Source: Amborella trichopoda (Eukaryota > Streptophyta > Magnoliopsida > Amborellales > Amborellaceae). Taken from it: a stretch of 64,000 nucleotides of DNA. Made by a program: the position numbers and the translations under genes. Positions 12,269 to 23,386 of this stretch are shown here, piece after piece (the first letter of the stretch is position 1; the number at the start of each line of letters is the position of its first letter). The notes beneath the pieces are model-generated. The model worked only from the letters and a program-made list of their open reading frames with translations. It was not told the origin of the DNA and made no database searches. Where the stretch lies: NCBI RefSeq assembly GCF_000471905.2, contig NW_006499617.1, positions 3,617,309 to 3,681,308 on the forward strand, written 5' to 3'.

Positions 12269-13180
12269 AGAATATGATTTGTTCTCTTTCTTTAGTAAAA
12301 AATACTACCGTCACTTTTGAAGGTTTAAAGGTGATCTCATGTTTCTAACATCAAAAAGCATTTTGAGCCTCTTGTTTTTTTTTTTTAGTTATAAGGTGGC
12401 CTTAAGTTTTGAACATCCGACCTGAACATGGGACCAACCTAAAATGGTATAGGACAATCAGATGTTTGAAACATCAAACAAACCCAAGATGTCCTACCCA
12501 ACCTATCGGAAAGTCCCATACTTCAAAAACGTAAACAAATCAATTTGTAATTTGAAACATCTGACTAGGGGTAAAATAGGAAAAAAAATAAAAAAACATT
12601 GGTGGGCACCACCTCCATGTAAATAATACATATTTATGGACCACTCCATAATACCATATTTTTATGGTAAGGATGTAATTTTTCATAAGAATTTTGAAAT
12701 AATTCGTTGAAGACATTTTGACTCGCTCAAAGGTCTCATATGATAACTTAGATATTCTAATAAATTTGTCTAAGTTTCAGGCCAATCATATCGGCCAGCC
12801 CTTTCCCATTCTTTTTCTACCTTATCGTCTTTCTGTTTCTAAAAGGAAATTGGTCCCAAAGTTTGTCAACCATGACCAGAATAATATCTGAAAAATAAAC
12901 GACGCACCGAATTTCGGCTCACAAACTTAACATGAAATTATGAACCCTTGGACCGTTTGTTTTTAATCGTATGGACCAAAAAGCCGAGCGAAATATGGGT
13001 GTTTCGCGAGATTTCTTCAAAATTCGGCAAATGGTTAAAACTTCAAAGAGACGTGCCTAAAGAGAATTCCTTGCCCCACCGAAAGAGATTTCATTTAGTT
13101 TTTGTAGTGTCAACCTCAGCCGATAACTGCCGAAATTGGATGAAATTCGGGCAAATTTCAGTGCTCCAAGGAGGAATCAT
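12269..13180. repeat. Unclassified direct repeat, copy A
   Basis: This segment aligns along its length with 14057-15305. Shared landmarks include TTCGCGAGA, GAATTTTGAAATAATT.GTTGAAGACATTTT, GTTTGTCAACCATGACCAGAA and GCTCCAA.GAGGAATCAT at the end. Copy A has no counterpart of the 347-bp MITE found in copy B. No coding capacity is seen. The pair could be LTRs of a small element or just two copies of a dispersed repeat. Confidence 0.6.
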
Positions 13181-13189
13181 ATTGTGCAT

Positions 13190-14056
13190 CTAGCCTAGTT
13201 TTTTTTTAATCTAGGTTTCTAAAGCCTAAGAGAATTTTTTGGGATTTTTTATGATTTTTTTAAAAAACTTTTAGAGGTTTTTTATAACTTTCTAGAAGAT
13301 TTGAGATTTTTACTATTTTTTTAAAGATTTCTTAACTAATTTCTAACTGAATTTCTAAGAGAGATCAAGGGGGTTTATATAGGATTGGTTTCTAGGCATC
13401 TTGTGGAGAATATTTCCCAAATTTTTAATGTTTTACATGTAAAAACATTTCTAAGAACCAACTTAGAGTGCTTTAGAATTCTCCAGAAGGTTCTATAAAA
13501 TTTTGGCTGAAAATGTGCACGACTCGTGCTTGTCGCGTAGTATTAAATGGTCATTTTTTGGAAGAATTTTGCTCATGTCATAACTTTCAAACCATAAGTC
13601 AAATTCAAGCGATTTTTAGACCGTTGGAAGGCATGCGACTTCATGTAGCATTAAATGGCCATTTTTTTTAACAATTTTTCCCAAGCCATAACTTTGAAAC
13701 CATAAGTCAAATTTACTTGATTCTTAAACTGTTGGAAAGCTTGCGACTTCTTTTATAATTTGAAACCAAATTTGTCAAATTTGAGTTACTTTTGAGGGAT
13801 CTACAAAGCTAAAGCTTCAGGGTCTTAGTTTTAGATTTTTGGAGAACAATTTTCTAGGTTTATAAAGCTTTGGGGTGTCCAAAGTGACTACTTGAGAGTA
13901 TTAAGATATATTTTAAGTGACTTTGGGTCAATTTTGATGGGTCGTAAAAATTTTGATGGGTCGTAATTCACTATGCTTCACAAGGCTAAATAAATTCCTT
14001 AGGACTTAGAACCAAGGCTTCGGGGAATCCTATTGATCGCCAGGGGCGTGGTGAGA
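13190..14056. repeat. Spacer between repeat copies A and B, with an internal tandem duplication
   Basis: Within this spacer a block of about 107 bases is tandemly duplicated: GTATTAAATGGTCATTTTTTG...CATAACTTTCAAACCATAAGTCAAATT (from about 13538) and a similar block from about 13645, with the copies ending near 13750. Such wording is common in plant Ty3-type LTRs, so the spacer may be an LTR remnant. No gene is seen. Confidence 0.4.
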
Positions 14057-15305
14057 GTATGATTGTTCTTTTTCTTTAATAAAAATGCTACCTTCTTTTT
14101 TTCTTTTTTTCTTTTTTTCTTTTTTTTCTTTTTTCAGAGTCTAAAGGTGGCACGTTTCAAACACTAATTAGTATTTTGAGTATTTCTTTTTAAGTGTAAG
14201 GCTATCTGATGTTTTGAACACTAGACCAACCTAGAAAAGCAATACCCTAAATTTTAGTACGATCTGATTTCTAGAAATATCCAAGGTTTAAAAAATCGGT
14301 GACCCGATCCAGAATCGGGAATCGTCGAAGACGCTCCAGATTAGGCCAAAAAACGGGATTTTCGGGCGGTTCGAAATAGTAGAATCGTTGATTTTTTTTG
14401 TGGAACCTCTGTTTCCGATGATTCTTCACCAAGTCCGACCGATTCTTTACCGAGTAAATCGAAAAAAAAAGGATGAACGGTTTTTTTCTTGAATTATTTT
14501 TTTAAAAAAATTTGAAACAAAAATTATCGATTTCGTGGATTCTTCTGATATGATCCATCGATTCCCCCAATCTGACATGAGTATGGGTGTGATCGATTCG
14601 AGTCACATATCCGTTTTTCTAAACCTTATAAATATCTAATCGACCTAAGATGGCCCACCCGGCCTATCAGACAATCCCAACTTTAAAAATAATAATAAAG
14701 AAAATTCAATATTCAGTCTAATATTTGAAACATCTAACCAAAGGCAAAGTTGGAAGAAAAATTGGTCGGCATGACTTTGTTTGAATAACACATATTTATG
14801 GATCCCTCCGTAATTGCCATATTATTTATTGTGCAGATGTTATTTTTCCTTAGAATTTTGAAATAATTTGTTGAAGACATTTTTGGTTCAAACTTAAAGA
14901 TCGCATATGATATCATAGATTTTCCACTAAATTTGTCTAAGATTCACCCTAAATTATCGGCCAGTCCACCCCCATTCTTTTGTCTACCTCATCGCCTTTC
15001 TGTTTCTTAAATCAAAAAGTTTGTCAACCATGACCAGAATTTCGGAGGAATTATTTAACAAATAATATCTGACGATGCACCAAATATCGGCTCGCAAACT
15101 ATGTGTGAAATTACGCAATTTGGGTGTTTCGCGAGACTTCTTCAAATTTTGGCAAATGTTTAAAGTGACGTTCCTAAAGATGATTCCTTACCGACCCTAA
15201 AGATATTTCATTATAGTTACTGTAGTGTAAACCTCACACGATAACGGCCGAAAATTGATGAAATTCTGGCCAGGTTTCGGTGCTCCAACGAGGAATCATT
15301 TCGAG
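14057..15305. repeat. Unclassified direct repeat, copy B
   Basis: Second copy of the repeat at 12269-13180, in the same orientation. It is longer because a hAT-type MITE (14282-14628) sits inside it. It also has a longer polypyrimidine run (about 14095-14136). Confidence 0.6.
14282..14628. mobile_element. hAT-type MITE with TIRs and 8-bp target-site duplication
   Basis: The 347-bp element starts CAAGGTTTAAAAAATCGG and ends with the near inverse complement, read from the other strand as TAAGGTTTAGAAAAACGG. It is flanked by GAAATATC (14274-14281) and TAAATATC (14629-14636), an 8-bp target-site duplication with one mismatch. An 8-bp duplication and termini of the form YAAGG are typical of the hAT superfamily. 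Repeat copy A lacks the element and reads straight through the equivalent site (about 12460-12490), which is an independent empty-site control. There is no coding capacity, so it is non-autonomous. Confidence 0.8.
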
Positions 15306-15740
15306 TGCAGCTCAAACACGGTTTGTGGGATCACTTGCCTTGAAAGTCTGAGTTGTATTGAGTTGGATACCAGCCCAAAAGACTAACATGTAAAGGAAAA
15401 TGGTTTGATGGGGCTGCAGCGCTGTCAAAATGAGTAAAGCCTCACGTCATAACTCATCAAAAATTATAATCTAAGTGTTGAAAATCTGCTTAAATATTAT
15501 GGTTATGAAAAAAAAATTAAAATTTCAAGTTTTAAGAATAGTATATATTATAACAAATCATCTAGACCATCGATTTTAATTTAGAAATAAGTGTTTACAT
15601 ATCCACAAGATTTGTACCATTTTTTTATTTTCAAATTTTATTGTCCTTATTGAAAATTGATTTTAGAGCCCTTATGAAGATTTCCCATGCCCAAAGTGCT
15701 TTTGGGATAAAAATTTGAGGTGAGGCTTTATTTTGTTTTC

Positions 15741-15758
15741 ATAAGGCCTAGGCCTTAT
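15741..15758. repeat. Perfect 18-bp palindrome
   Basis: ATAAGGCCTAGGCCTTAT is its own reverse complement. It sits just left of a 37-bp tandem repeat. Role unknown; it could be the relic of a fold-back element. Confidence 0.5.
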
Positions 15759-15766
15759 AGAATATA

Positions 15767-15884
15767 AATAATGAGCACATATAGTATTTGGGAACCATAT
15801 AAAAATAATGAGCACATATAGTATTTGGGAACCATATAAAAATAATGAGCACACATAGTATTTGGGAACCATATAAAAATAATT
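15767..15884. repeat. 37-bp tandem repeat, three copies
   Basis: Units starting at 15767, 15804 and 15841 each begin AATAATGAGCACA and continue TAGTATTTGGGAACCATATAAA. The copies are almost identical, so the amplification is recent compared with the surroundings. Confidence 0.85.
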
Positions 15885-17748
15885 TTTTTAAAACAAAAAT
15901 TTTAAATTTTGAGTTTTGTGAGATTTAGATCTTAGCCTTTGTAAAAAACTGGACGATCTCTATTTTTTCCTTTTTTGTACATAGAAAGTTTAGTTTTGAA
16001 ATTTTTTTGGCTGAAATTATTTTATGAGTTTTGAAAATTACATCTCCAAAATTTGAGATCCAAAAAATGTCCTACTTTCTCAGGGAGTAAATAGATAGTA
16101 TGATCCCAGAGGATTATGAAATCTTTTGGCCATAAATCAATTTGCCCATATGCGTCTCAACGACTCATGTGGTGAATTTAAACTTTTTCCGAATCCTACC
16201 CTTTACTTTTACCAAAAGCAAGGCCCACCACTTTGGGTGGCTTCCACGCTCCCGGCATTGAATCATGGGCTTAACCGGTAAAAGTGACGATTTCCCATTT
16301 TAAGAACCAATCGATCGAAATCCAACGGCAAGAACCAACCCATCCATAACAAAGCCGTCCAAATGGACGGTTAGGACTCTTGGAGCGTCCATCGTGGCGT
16401 ACCGTACGCCACCTCAATGACGGCCATAGAACGTGGGTCCATGAAATTCCAACTTGCGATGATAGGATCACATCGCGGTAGGACATCGTATGGATCATGT
16501 CATGCCACGTGGTAAGTTCTATTCCCCCACCGAATCCCATTTGACGCTGCCTTTGTTTTCGAAAATAACTGGATAACCTTCGATCTTTTTATAACGCCAG
16601 AATTGTCCTTATTGAGTGACGGAATATACTAATATACCCTGGGCCATGTGTTTGTTTCGGACGTCAGGAGGAAGTCTGGAAATCCTGGCCGTCCGTTTTC
16701 AGATATTGACCTAGGAAACTAAATTTCTATTTCGTCTGTGCAACTATGGTTTCCTCGTATGGAAAGGTTCAAAACTCCCCAACTTTTCCTATGTCGAAAA
16801 ACTTGGGAGTCTTGAGAGAAAAGGAAGAAGTTGGAAACTTGTGGACCGGAAGTTTAATGTGAAAACTAGAGAAAACCAGAGAAATCTAGAGAAAGCTTAG
16901 GATAGAGCTTGGGCAAAGAGAGATTGAGCAGGGAAAGTGATCATGATGTTAGAGGAATTAAAAAAAGGATGAAGAAGGGTTAGGATTTTTTTCTTTTTTT
17001 TTTGAAAAATTGCTGCAGTTTTCTCTAAAACGTGGATAAACAGGGAAATGTGGGGCTCTATTTTTCCATGCTTTTCTCCATTCCCAAATAGGGAAAAAAA
17101 TGTTGTAACTGAGAAAACATGTTCTTTTATTTTGATTTTCTCACTTACCAAACAAGGCCCTAGGTTCAATGGATCCATACATGAGGAGACACCATGGATT
17201 ATTTCTCTTACGGCATCTCCATAGTCCATCCTAATGGATGTGATCTATTCTAAATTGACGGTATAAATGACTATTTCTCATATAAAGTAAAGAAAATTTG
17301 ATCCAAAAGCACTACATTGCACACAAAATTTTCTATTTGATTTCATGTACCCCATCAAAGGCGCATAATCATAAGTCAAAATAATAGTGGATAAGAGGTG
17401 ATATCTTAGATGTGGGTGGGGATAAACGTGGGAGCGTAATAAGGAAAGGTTAATGCGGTTTCCAAAATAAAAGGCCCAAATTTGGAATTGTGGGTGGGTC
17501 CTTTCACACATGGAACATGATGTTTAAATGCTTCTAAAAAATAGTAAAGTCAAATTCCTAAATATTTTAACCGTAATCCTAATTCCCACCTGCCTTGAAC
17601 GAACCCAACACGATATCAAATCCACCCAAGTTATTGCCTCATGGCCCCGACAGTAAACCGCCACGGCCGGCTCTTAGCCGCGTTTTGGGTCACTTCCTCT
17701 CTCTAGCGCTTGTGTATCGAACAAGCAAGCCGTTGCCCCTTCTCTGTC
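15885..17748. other. Host intergenic region upstream of the SAUR gene
   Basis: No gene is recognised. Possible regulatory words are a G-box CACGTG (16506-16511), an inverted repeat GTGGCGTAC/GTACGCCAC with a one-base spacer (16394-16412), and GAGACA (17186-17191), the reverse complement of the auxin-response word TGTCTC. Such short words occur by chance, so only their position upstream of an auxin-type gene makes them worth noting. Confidence 0.4.
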
Positions 17749-17756
17749 TATATATA
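17749..17756 (+). promoter_or_regulatory. TATA box of the SAUR gene
   Basis: TATATATA lies about 410 bases before the chosen start codon. It is followed by a pyrimidine-rich (CT)n stretch typical of plant core promoters and leaders. Transcription would be expected to begin about 30 bases downstream, near 17785. Confidence 0.65.
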
Positions 17757-17784
17757 CCCTTCTTAACCCCCTCTCTAAAGTTTT

Positions 17785-18162
17785 TCTCTGAGAAATCAAA
17801 ACCATCTCTCTTTCTAAACTTCCTCTCTCTCTCTATTTATACTCTTCTCTCTCTAGTTTCTTCTCTCTTTGGGTTCTCTCTCTAGTTTCTTCTCTCTTTG
17901 GGTTCTCTCTCTAGTTTCTTCTTTCTCTGTGTCAATTTATCTCTCCTCTTTTTGCATGTATATCGACCAGGTGGAGGGGAAAGGAATTCGAATATGAGCA
18001 ACATACCGAGCTCTCTTTGTGAAGTTTGCCTAAAGCTGTTCAAACTTGCAATCTCAGGAGCCGACCCTTGGCCTTTCTCTCTCTACCCCTTCGTCTTCCA
18101 ATAACCAAGAGCCAATAATTCTCTCTCTAGATTTGATGTTCGACGCCTCGATCCAAGCCGCT
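17785..18162 (+). promoter_or_regulatory. SAUR 5' leader with CT-rich repeats and two upstream ORFs
   Basis: The presumed leader is CT-rich. From 17851 to about 17925 it has a 29-bp near-perfect repeat (CTCTAGTTTCTTCTCTCTTT...) with units starting at 17851, 17880 and 17909. Two short upstream ORFs precede the main start: 13 codons plus stop at 17956-17997, and 36 codons plus stop at 17994-18104. The stop of the first overlaps the start of the second (ATGA). If transcribed they could lower translation of the main frame. The transcription start and any leader intron are not shown by the sequence. Confidence 0.45.
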
Positions 18163-18519
18163 ATGGGTGGAGATAAGCACCACCACCACCTGCACCTCCA
18201 CCTCCTAAGTTTCCATCTCCACCATCATGGGAAGAAAGAGGAATCTCTCTCTAGAACGATTCCGAAGGGTTATCTGGCTGTTATGGTGGGGGTGGGTGGT
18301 GAACAAGAGCGGTTTGTTATTCCCGTTGCATATTTTAACCACCCGTTATTTGTCCAGCTCCTTAAAGAGGCCGAAGATGAGTATGGGTTTGAACAAAAGG
18401 GAACCATAACAATACCATGCCATGTTGCTGAGTTCAGGTATGTTCAAGGCTTGATCGATAAGGAAATGGCGCCTCATACCCATCAGGTTGGGTGCTTTCG
18501 GGCTCTCAAGGCACGCTGA
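18163..18519 (+). CDS. SAUR-family small auxin-up RNA protein
   Basis: The gene encodes 118 residues and is intronless, as SAUR genes usually are. SAUR proteins are small and auxin- or light-responsive; many promote cell expansion by inhibiting PP2C.D phosphatases and so keeping the plasma-membrane proton pump active. The SAUR core is complete: PKG at residues 34-36, RFVIPV 50-55, NHPLF 59-63, LLKEAEDEYGF 66-76, GTITIPC 80-86 and FRYVQGLID 91-99. The N-terminus is histidine-rich (10 His in the first 22 residues), and the C-terminus is short (residues 100-118). This pattern is closest to the SAUR31/32-like subgroup, which is judged from memory. I chose the ATG at 18163 because it has G at -3 and G at +4 and begins the conserved MGG-His start. 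An in-frame ATG at 18136 has a poor context. No frame damage is seen. Confidence 0.93.
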   Translation: MGGDKHHHHLHLHLLSFHLHHHGKKEESLSRTIPKGYLAVMVGVGGEQERFVIPVAYFNHPLFVQLLKEAEDEYGFEQKGTITIPCHVAEFRYVQGLIDKEMAPHTHQVGCFRALKAR

Positions 18520-18739
18520 TTCACTTATTCCTAAACATCTTGGGCTATGGTTTATCTGATGCTCTCTTGCTTTTGATGATCCGATCTTGATGATGACGAC
18601 AATTGTATTCTGTAATGAATTTTCCCTGTTTGTTTTCTTCTCTTTTTGATAAATTTATTACGAATTGTAAAGGAGAGAGAATGAATGGATTTCAAGATTT
18701 TCTAGTCTTTAATGATATGTTCCATCTGCACTTTTTTTT

Positions 18740-18895
18740 TAAGCTTTTAATTTTATAATTAAAGATAAAAATATATTTTAAAAATATCACAAAGATTTTC
18801 AGTAATAAAATTACATTTTTCGACACTATTTAAAGGTAGGATCCAATTTGATTATTTAGAGCCTCTACGCTATCCAAACCTCACCCTTTTTTGTT
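18740..18895. mobile_element. MITE fragment, third member of a local family
   Basis: The stretch CACAAAGATTTTCAGTAATAAAATTACATTTTTCGACACTATTTAAAGG...CCAATTTGATTATTTAGAGCC, read in sections, matches the reverse complement of the left half of the MITE at 31008-31362. Only about half the element is present. It lies about 220 bases past the SAUR stop codon, probably in or just beyond the 3' untranslated region. Confidence 0.55.
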
Positions 18896-20206
18896 TTTTT
18901 TTTTTTTTCTTTCTTCTTCTTTTTATTTTTCCTTTTTTTTTTTTTTTTTTAAAAATTGTTTAAGTTGTTTTAATGAACGGGTGCAAAATGACATACCCAA
19001 AAAACAAATTGCAAAATCACCAGGGAATTAAATTGGGTTCTCAGTCTGACCAATCAAGCGGAAGCATCAATCTCTCCCTCTCTTATTTTTTATTCTTAGA
19101 TCCTTTTGGGTTTGTTAGAATGGGAGCAAGATGAGCAGGGCATTAAATTGGGTGGTCGGCATGGCCAATCAATGAGGAGCAAGCAGCACGGGTCAGGAAA
19201 TGACAGGCTGATGGTTAGTGAGACAGAGATATTAGACCTGGCTTGTGTACTAAGGCCCACCTTGTTGGCTACCCCATAATCGTGCTCCTATTTCTCTCTC
19301 CTCATACGACTGACCCCCTCTCTCTACTGTTGTTTATTTCTCTCTCATACAGATTGACCCTCTCTCTCTACTGTTTTACTCTCTTTTTTTTGAGATTAAT
19401 ATTCCCCGTATTTATTCATGTTCATCATCATTTTACCTTTTTAGTTTATTTTTTTTCAATTAGGTGGGCTACATAAATCCTTATACTCCTCTCTCTATTA
19501 TCAGGGTTATTTTACTCTCTCCTCTTTTCTTCTCTCTTGAAGGTCCGGCAGGACCACTGAAATTAAGCACCTATTTATCAATGTAACTTCCCTCTCTATC
19601 GCTTGCTAGCATCTATTGCGGTTGCTCTCTCTCTCTCTTTACACGTTTTATTCGAGAAGCATTCAATTAATGAGAAAACGGCATAACGATGGGGAATAAG
19701 TGTGGGTGGCGCGTCATTATATACAAGGCACCACGGCTCAAAACCCCCGGACTTATAGGAGGATGAACCGTTCAGTTGCACTGGCAACAAACTTGTTCTT
19801 TAAGAAAGAAAAGGGTCAAAGGACAAAGAAAAGGGTAAAAGGACAAGTTTAAAACACCAGAGAGAGACGAGATGAAAAATGAAAGATAAAATAGCAAAAA
19901 AATCCGTGAGAAGGGCTACCGGCTTTCGCATCCTGTGCATTGATTGGCGGATGCTTCTTTGTGACATCAGCAGATGCTTTCCAACTGCTGTCCAGAGATG
20001 GATTAAATCCAGAATTTCTCCCTATTCTAATTTTGGGTGAAGTGAGTATAAGGATGAGGCCCTCAACATCCGTAGACGTGCCTATAAAATAGTATGTAAA
20101 GATTATTTTTCACCAGCAAAAATATATTTGTGACCCCATTATAGAGTGATTGCCTTTGGAAATTTATTTTTATTTTTAATTTAAAAATTAAGGAATTGTA
20201 TACAAT
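18896..20206. other. Intergenic sequence, no recognisable gene
   Basis: T-rich and CT-rich stretches dominate (18890-18950 and 19290-19530). Short open frames within them are low-complexity and have no family signature. A small duplication AAAGAAAAGGGT(C/A)AAAGGACAA lies near 19804-19845. Confidence 0.4.
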
Positions 20207-20211
20207 GATAT

Positions 20212-20561
20212 TGTTGAAAAATTTGAGGGAAGAGAAGGACCCACTCCTAGGACTAGAGATAGTCTCACGATTGCAAATATCAGGCTTTTACTAGAACCGT
20301 GAGAACACCCTACTCCAACGTTCGGCGTCGTCCTGAAATCCGGCTTTGTCCTGAAATATCTGAAAAAACATGACCCTATGATTTTGGGAAGTGGGTGATT
20401 ACGTTCTATAACTCTGGGAAGTGGGTGGTTACTTTCTAGCCGTTAGATAACTGCACTTTCTCTATCTATGAAGTCTCCATTTTTTAGTGATAAGCATTAA
20501 ATTATAAGAGAGAGAAATATTGCACGTTTAAAAGCCCCATGGCCACGCAACCGTATCAATA
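20212..20561 (-). repeat. 3' LTR of the copia element (left in the window)
   Basis: Begins TGTTGAAAAA and ends CAATA on the plus strand. It aligns with the right LTR throughout, for example at TTAGTGATAAG.ATTAAATTATAAGAGAGAG read in sections. In element orientation the ends are TATTG...CAACA in both LTRs, a slightly unusual start. Confidence 0.88.
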
Positions 20562-20575
20562 TCTCTCACTTGGCC
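20562..20575 (-). promoter_or_regulatory. Polypurine tract of the copia element
   Basis: Read on the minus strand, the bases just before the 3' LTR are AAGTGAGAGA. This purine run is in the position used to prime plus-strand DNA synthesis. Confidence 0.6.
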
Positions 20576-20789
20576 ATGAGGGCCAGGTATATTAAAATAT
20601 CATAAAGTCTTTACCACTTAATGAATTTAATATTTATGTGCATATTTTTGTCATGAGGCTTTCATGCAAGTACGGTTATATATCTCATAACAAAAAATAT
20701 CCAAAGTTATTGCATGGTTTTTCACGCTAATGCAGTTTTTCCTCTCATGACCAAGACATCAAAAAATATCCCATTTGGGAGTTCCTGAC

Positions 20790-21482
20790 TTAAACATTTT
20801 TAAGTCCCATCAAAGCTACATGCTTTGATAATATTTTTGCACTCAATCCCTTTGTTAAAGGATCTGCATTCATAACTGAAGATGATAAATAACTTACAGT
20901 TATTTCATTCTTTCCAATAATATCATAAGTATAATGATAATCAATTTCAATGTGCTTACCTTTGGAACTATAAGCTCCATTTCTAATTGATAAAATAGCA
21001 GTCTGATTATCACAAAAATATTTAACATGTATATCGATTATATCCAACTTCAAATCATTTATAAAACATTTAATTAAAACGGCATAACTTGTAGCAATGT
21101 TATAAGCAATATACTCGGCTTCCATAGTATACCGAGCTACATAACCTTATTTCTTACTAGACCAAGAAACACATCCACCTCCAAAGAGAAATACAATTCC
21201 TGAGGTTGATTTTCTATCATCTGGATCTCCTGCAAAATTTGCATCAGAGTACCCAGTAACCTCTAAGTTGTCAGCTTGAAAGCACAACTTGTAATTTTTA
21301 GTTTTCTGAATATATCTGAGTATCATTTTTATAGCTTTCCAATGAGTCATCTTAGGATTACTCTGAAATCTACATACAAGACCATATGCATGACTCAAAT
21401 CAGATTTTGTACACAATATGACATCATTTATGTATCCTACAGCTTGAGCATATGGAATTCTTTCCATTTCAGTTTTGGACAC
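20790..21482 (-). pseudogene. copia RNase H region
   Basis: The region carries MEAEYIA, DNQTAI, KHIEIDYHY and the upstream GYSDANFAGDPDDRKSTSG block, all typical of the Ty1/copia RNase H domain at the 3' end of pol. The frame is broken. This is the last coding part before the 3' LTR. Confidence 0.85.
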
Positions 21483-21491
21483 ATTTTTTTT

Positions 21492-22510
21492 TTATAATTT
21501 CAAGCCTTTACAAATATATGTATCAACGGGCTTGCAATTTTCTATCTTAAATATCTTTAAAACACTTTCTAAATAATTTTCTTGAAATAAACATAGAAGT
21601 CTTGAACTTCTATCTCTTGTAATCTTAATGCCCAATATATATAAGGCTTCTCCCATATCTTTCATCTCAAAATGGGAACTTAGCGATGATTTGGTATAGT
21701 TAATCATGCCAATATCATTACTAGCTATCAAAATATCATCCACATATAGTAACAATATAACAAAATTGCTCACACTATTCTAGACATATATACACAATGG
21801 TCTAACCTATTGGCTATATAATCAATTTCAGTGATTGCATTATGAAAAGTAAAGTACCATTGCCTAGAAGACTGTTTTAGACCATACAAAGATTTCTTAA
21901 GTTTATATACTTTGTCTTCATGGCCTTTAATTACATATCCTTCTGATTGTTGTATATATATATCTTCTTTTAATTCTCCATTTAAGAAAGTTGTTTTGAC
22001 ATCCATCTGAAATAATTCTAGATCATAATATGCAACTAATGTAAGGATGATCCTAATAGATGAACCTTTGGCTACTAGAGAATAAGTTTCTATATAATCT
22101 ATGCCCTCCCTTTGGGTAAATCTTTTAGCTACCAACCTAGCTTTATATTTATCAATTGATCCATTTGCATTAAGATTTTACTTTAAGACCCATTTGCAAC
22201 CGATGGCTTTTCTATCTTTAGGGAGGTCAACCAACTCCAAGACTTGATTTCTTTTAATAGAATCAAGTCCATCATCCATGACTTGAGTACACTCTGTTGA
22301 GTCATATGAGCTAATAGCTTCACTGTAGCTTCGAGGTTCATCTATTGTATCCTCACTCATTAAAACGTAATTATCTTCATTCATAAATACATAAAATTCT
22401 TCTAAAGTCGTAGGTGGGGCTCTAGTTCTTTTAGGATTATCTGGTATACTTGATTCAATTAAATCATTCTCAACAAATTTAGAGGGAGTATGAGAAACAG
22501 GGTCTTCCAA
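21492..22510 (-). pseudogene. copia reverse transcriptase region
   Basis: Typical copia RT blocks are present: a region like GCKWVLK, then RFTQREGIDYIETYSLVAK, FQMDVKTTFLNGELKEDIY, YKLKKSLYGLKQSSRQWY and the catalytic YVDDILIAS. The region between 22178 and 22510 is the variable linker between integrase and RT. Broken. Confidence 0.88.
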
Positions 22511-22594
22511 ACCTTTATCTTTATCAATTTTATGTAAGTCAATAGGCTTATTTACAATATTTTCATCATCTATACTTTGTAATTTATCTCTATT

Positions 22595-23330
22595 TTATAG
22601 TGGTATAAGCACATGTGCCCAAGAACCCCAAACTGTCAAGATAGGAAGGTTAGGTTTCCTACATGTCCATAATTCATTTGAGGTCAAGTCTATAGATTTA
22701 GTTGTAACACGATTAATGATATATATTGCAGTATTGAGAGCCTCACCTAAAAAATGAGGTGATAAATTTGAATAGCTCATCATGGACCTAACCATGTCCA
22801 TTAGAGTTTTATTTCTCCTTTCAGCTACACCATTTTGTTGTGGTGTATATGGCATAGTTGTTTAATGAATTATACCATGCTCCTTACAAAATTCAAAAAA
22901 TAAGGCGGAACAATATTCACCTCCCCTATCTGTTCGAAGAATTTTAATATATCTACCTAACTAATTTTTTACCTCAGCTTTATATTCTTTAAATGTTTCT
23001 AATGTATCTGATTTCTTACAAATTAAATATACATATCCATAACGTGAATAATCATCTATAAATGTTATGAAATATTCCATACCTCTATGTGTTTTCACAT
23101 TTAATGGCTACATATATCAGAGTGAACAATACTTAGTAGTTCACTAGACCTTTTTCCTTTAAGGAAAGGCTTCTTAGTTAATTTACTAGAAATACATGGC
23201 TCGTATGTTTTGAACACAATTTTTTCTAAATTGGGGAGCAAGCTTCTCTTAACCATTTGATTCATTTTGTCATTATTTATATGTCATAATCTTAAGTACC
23301 ATAAATATGAATCATCCATATACATAAAAA
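22595..23330 (-). pseudogene. copia integrase region
   Basis: The best-preserved part reads PYTPQQNGVAERRNKTLMDM, the hallmark C-terminal part of the copia integrase core. The upstream core lies in the sequence to about 23330 but is poorly preserved. Broken. Confidence 0.8.
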
Positions 23331-23386
23331 TCATCAAAAGAAGCATCAATATAACCAGAAAATAATGAACTTTCATTAATATTCAG

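Noticed and set aside
12269-15305. Calling repeat copies A and B the LTRs of one element
   Set aside because: Direct orientation fits, but no primer site, TG/CA ends or target duplication were found, so they are left as unclassified repeats.
16271-17511. Minus-strand frames of 77-110 codons upstream of the SAUR gene
   Set aside because: No recognisable domain or codon bias, and no promoter signs on that strand.
17595-18104. Plus-strand frames of 96 and 68 codons
   Set aside because: Ser/Leu-rich translations of the CT-rich SAUR promoter and leader; only the short ATG-started upstream ORFs are worth noting.
18046-18162. N-terminal extension of the SAUR frame
   Set aside because: The frame is open upstream but the first codon at 18046 is TTG, and the ATG at 18136 has a weak context. 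The family start fits 18163.
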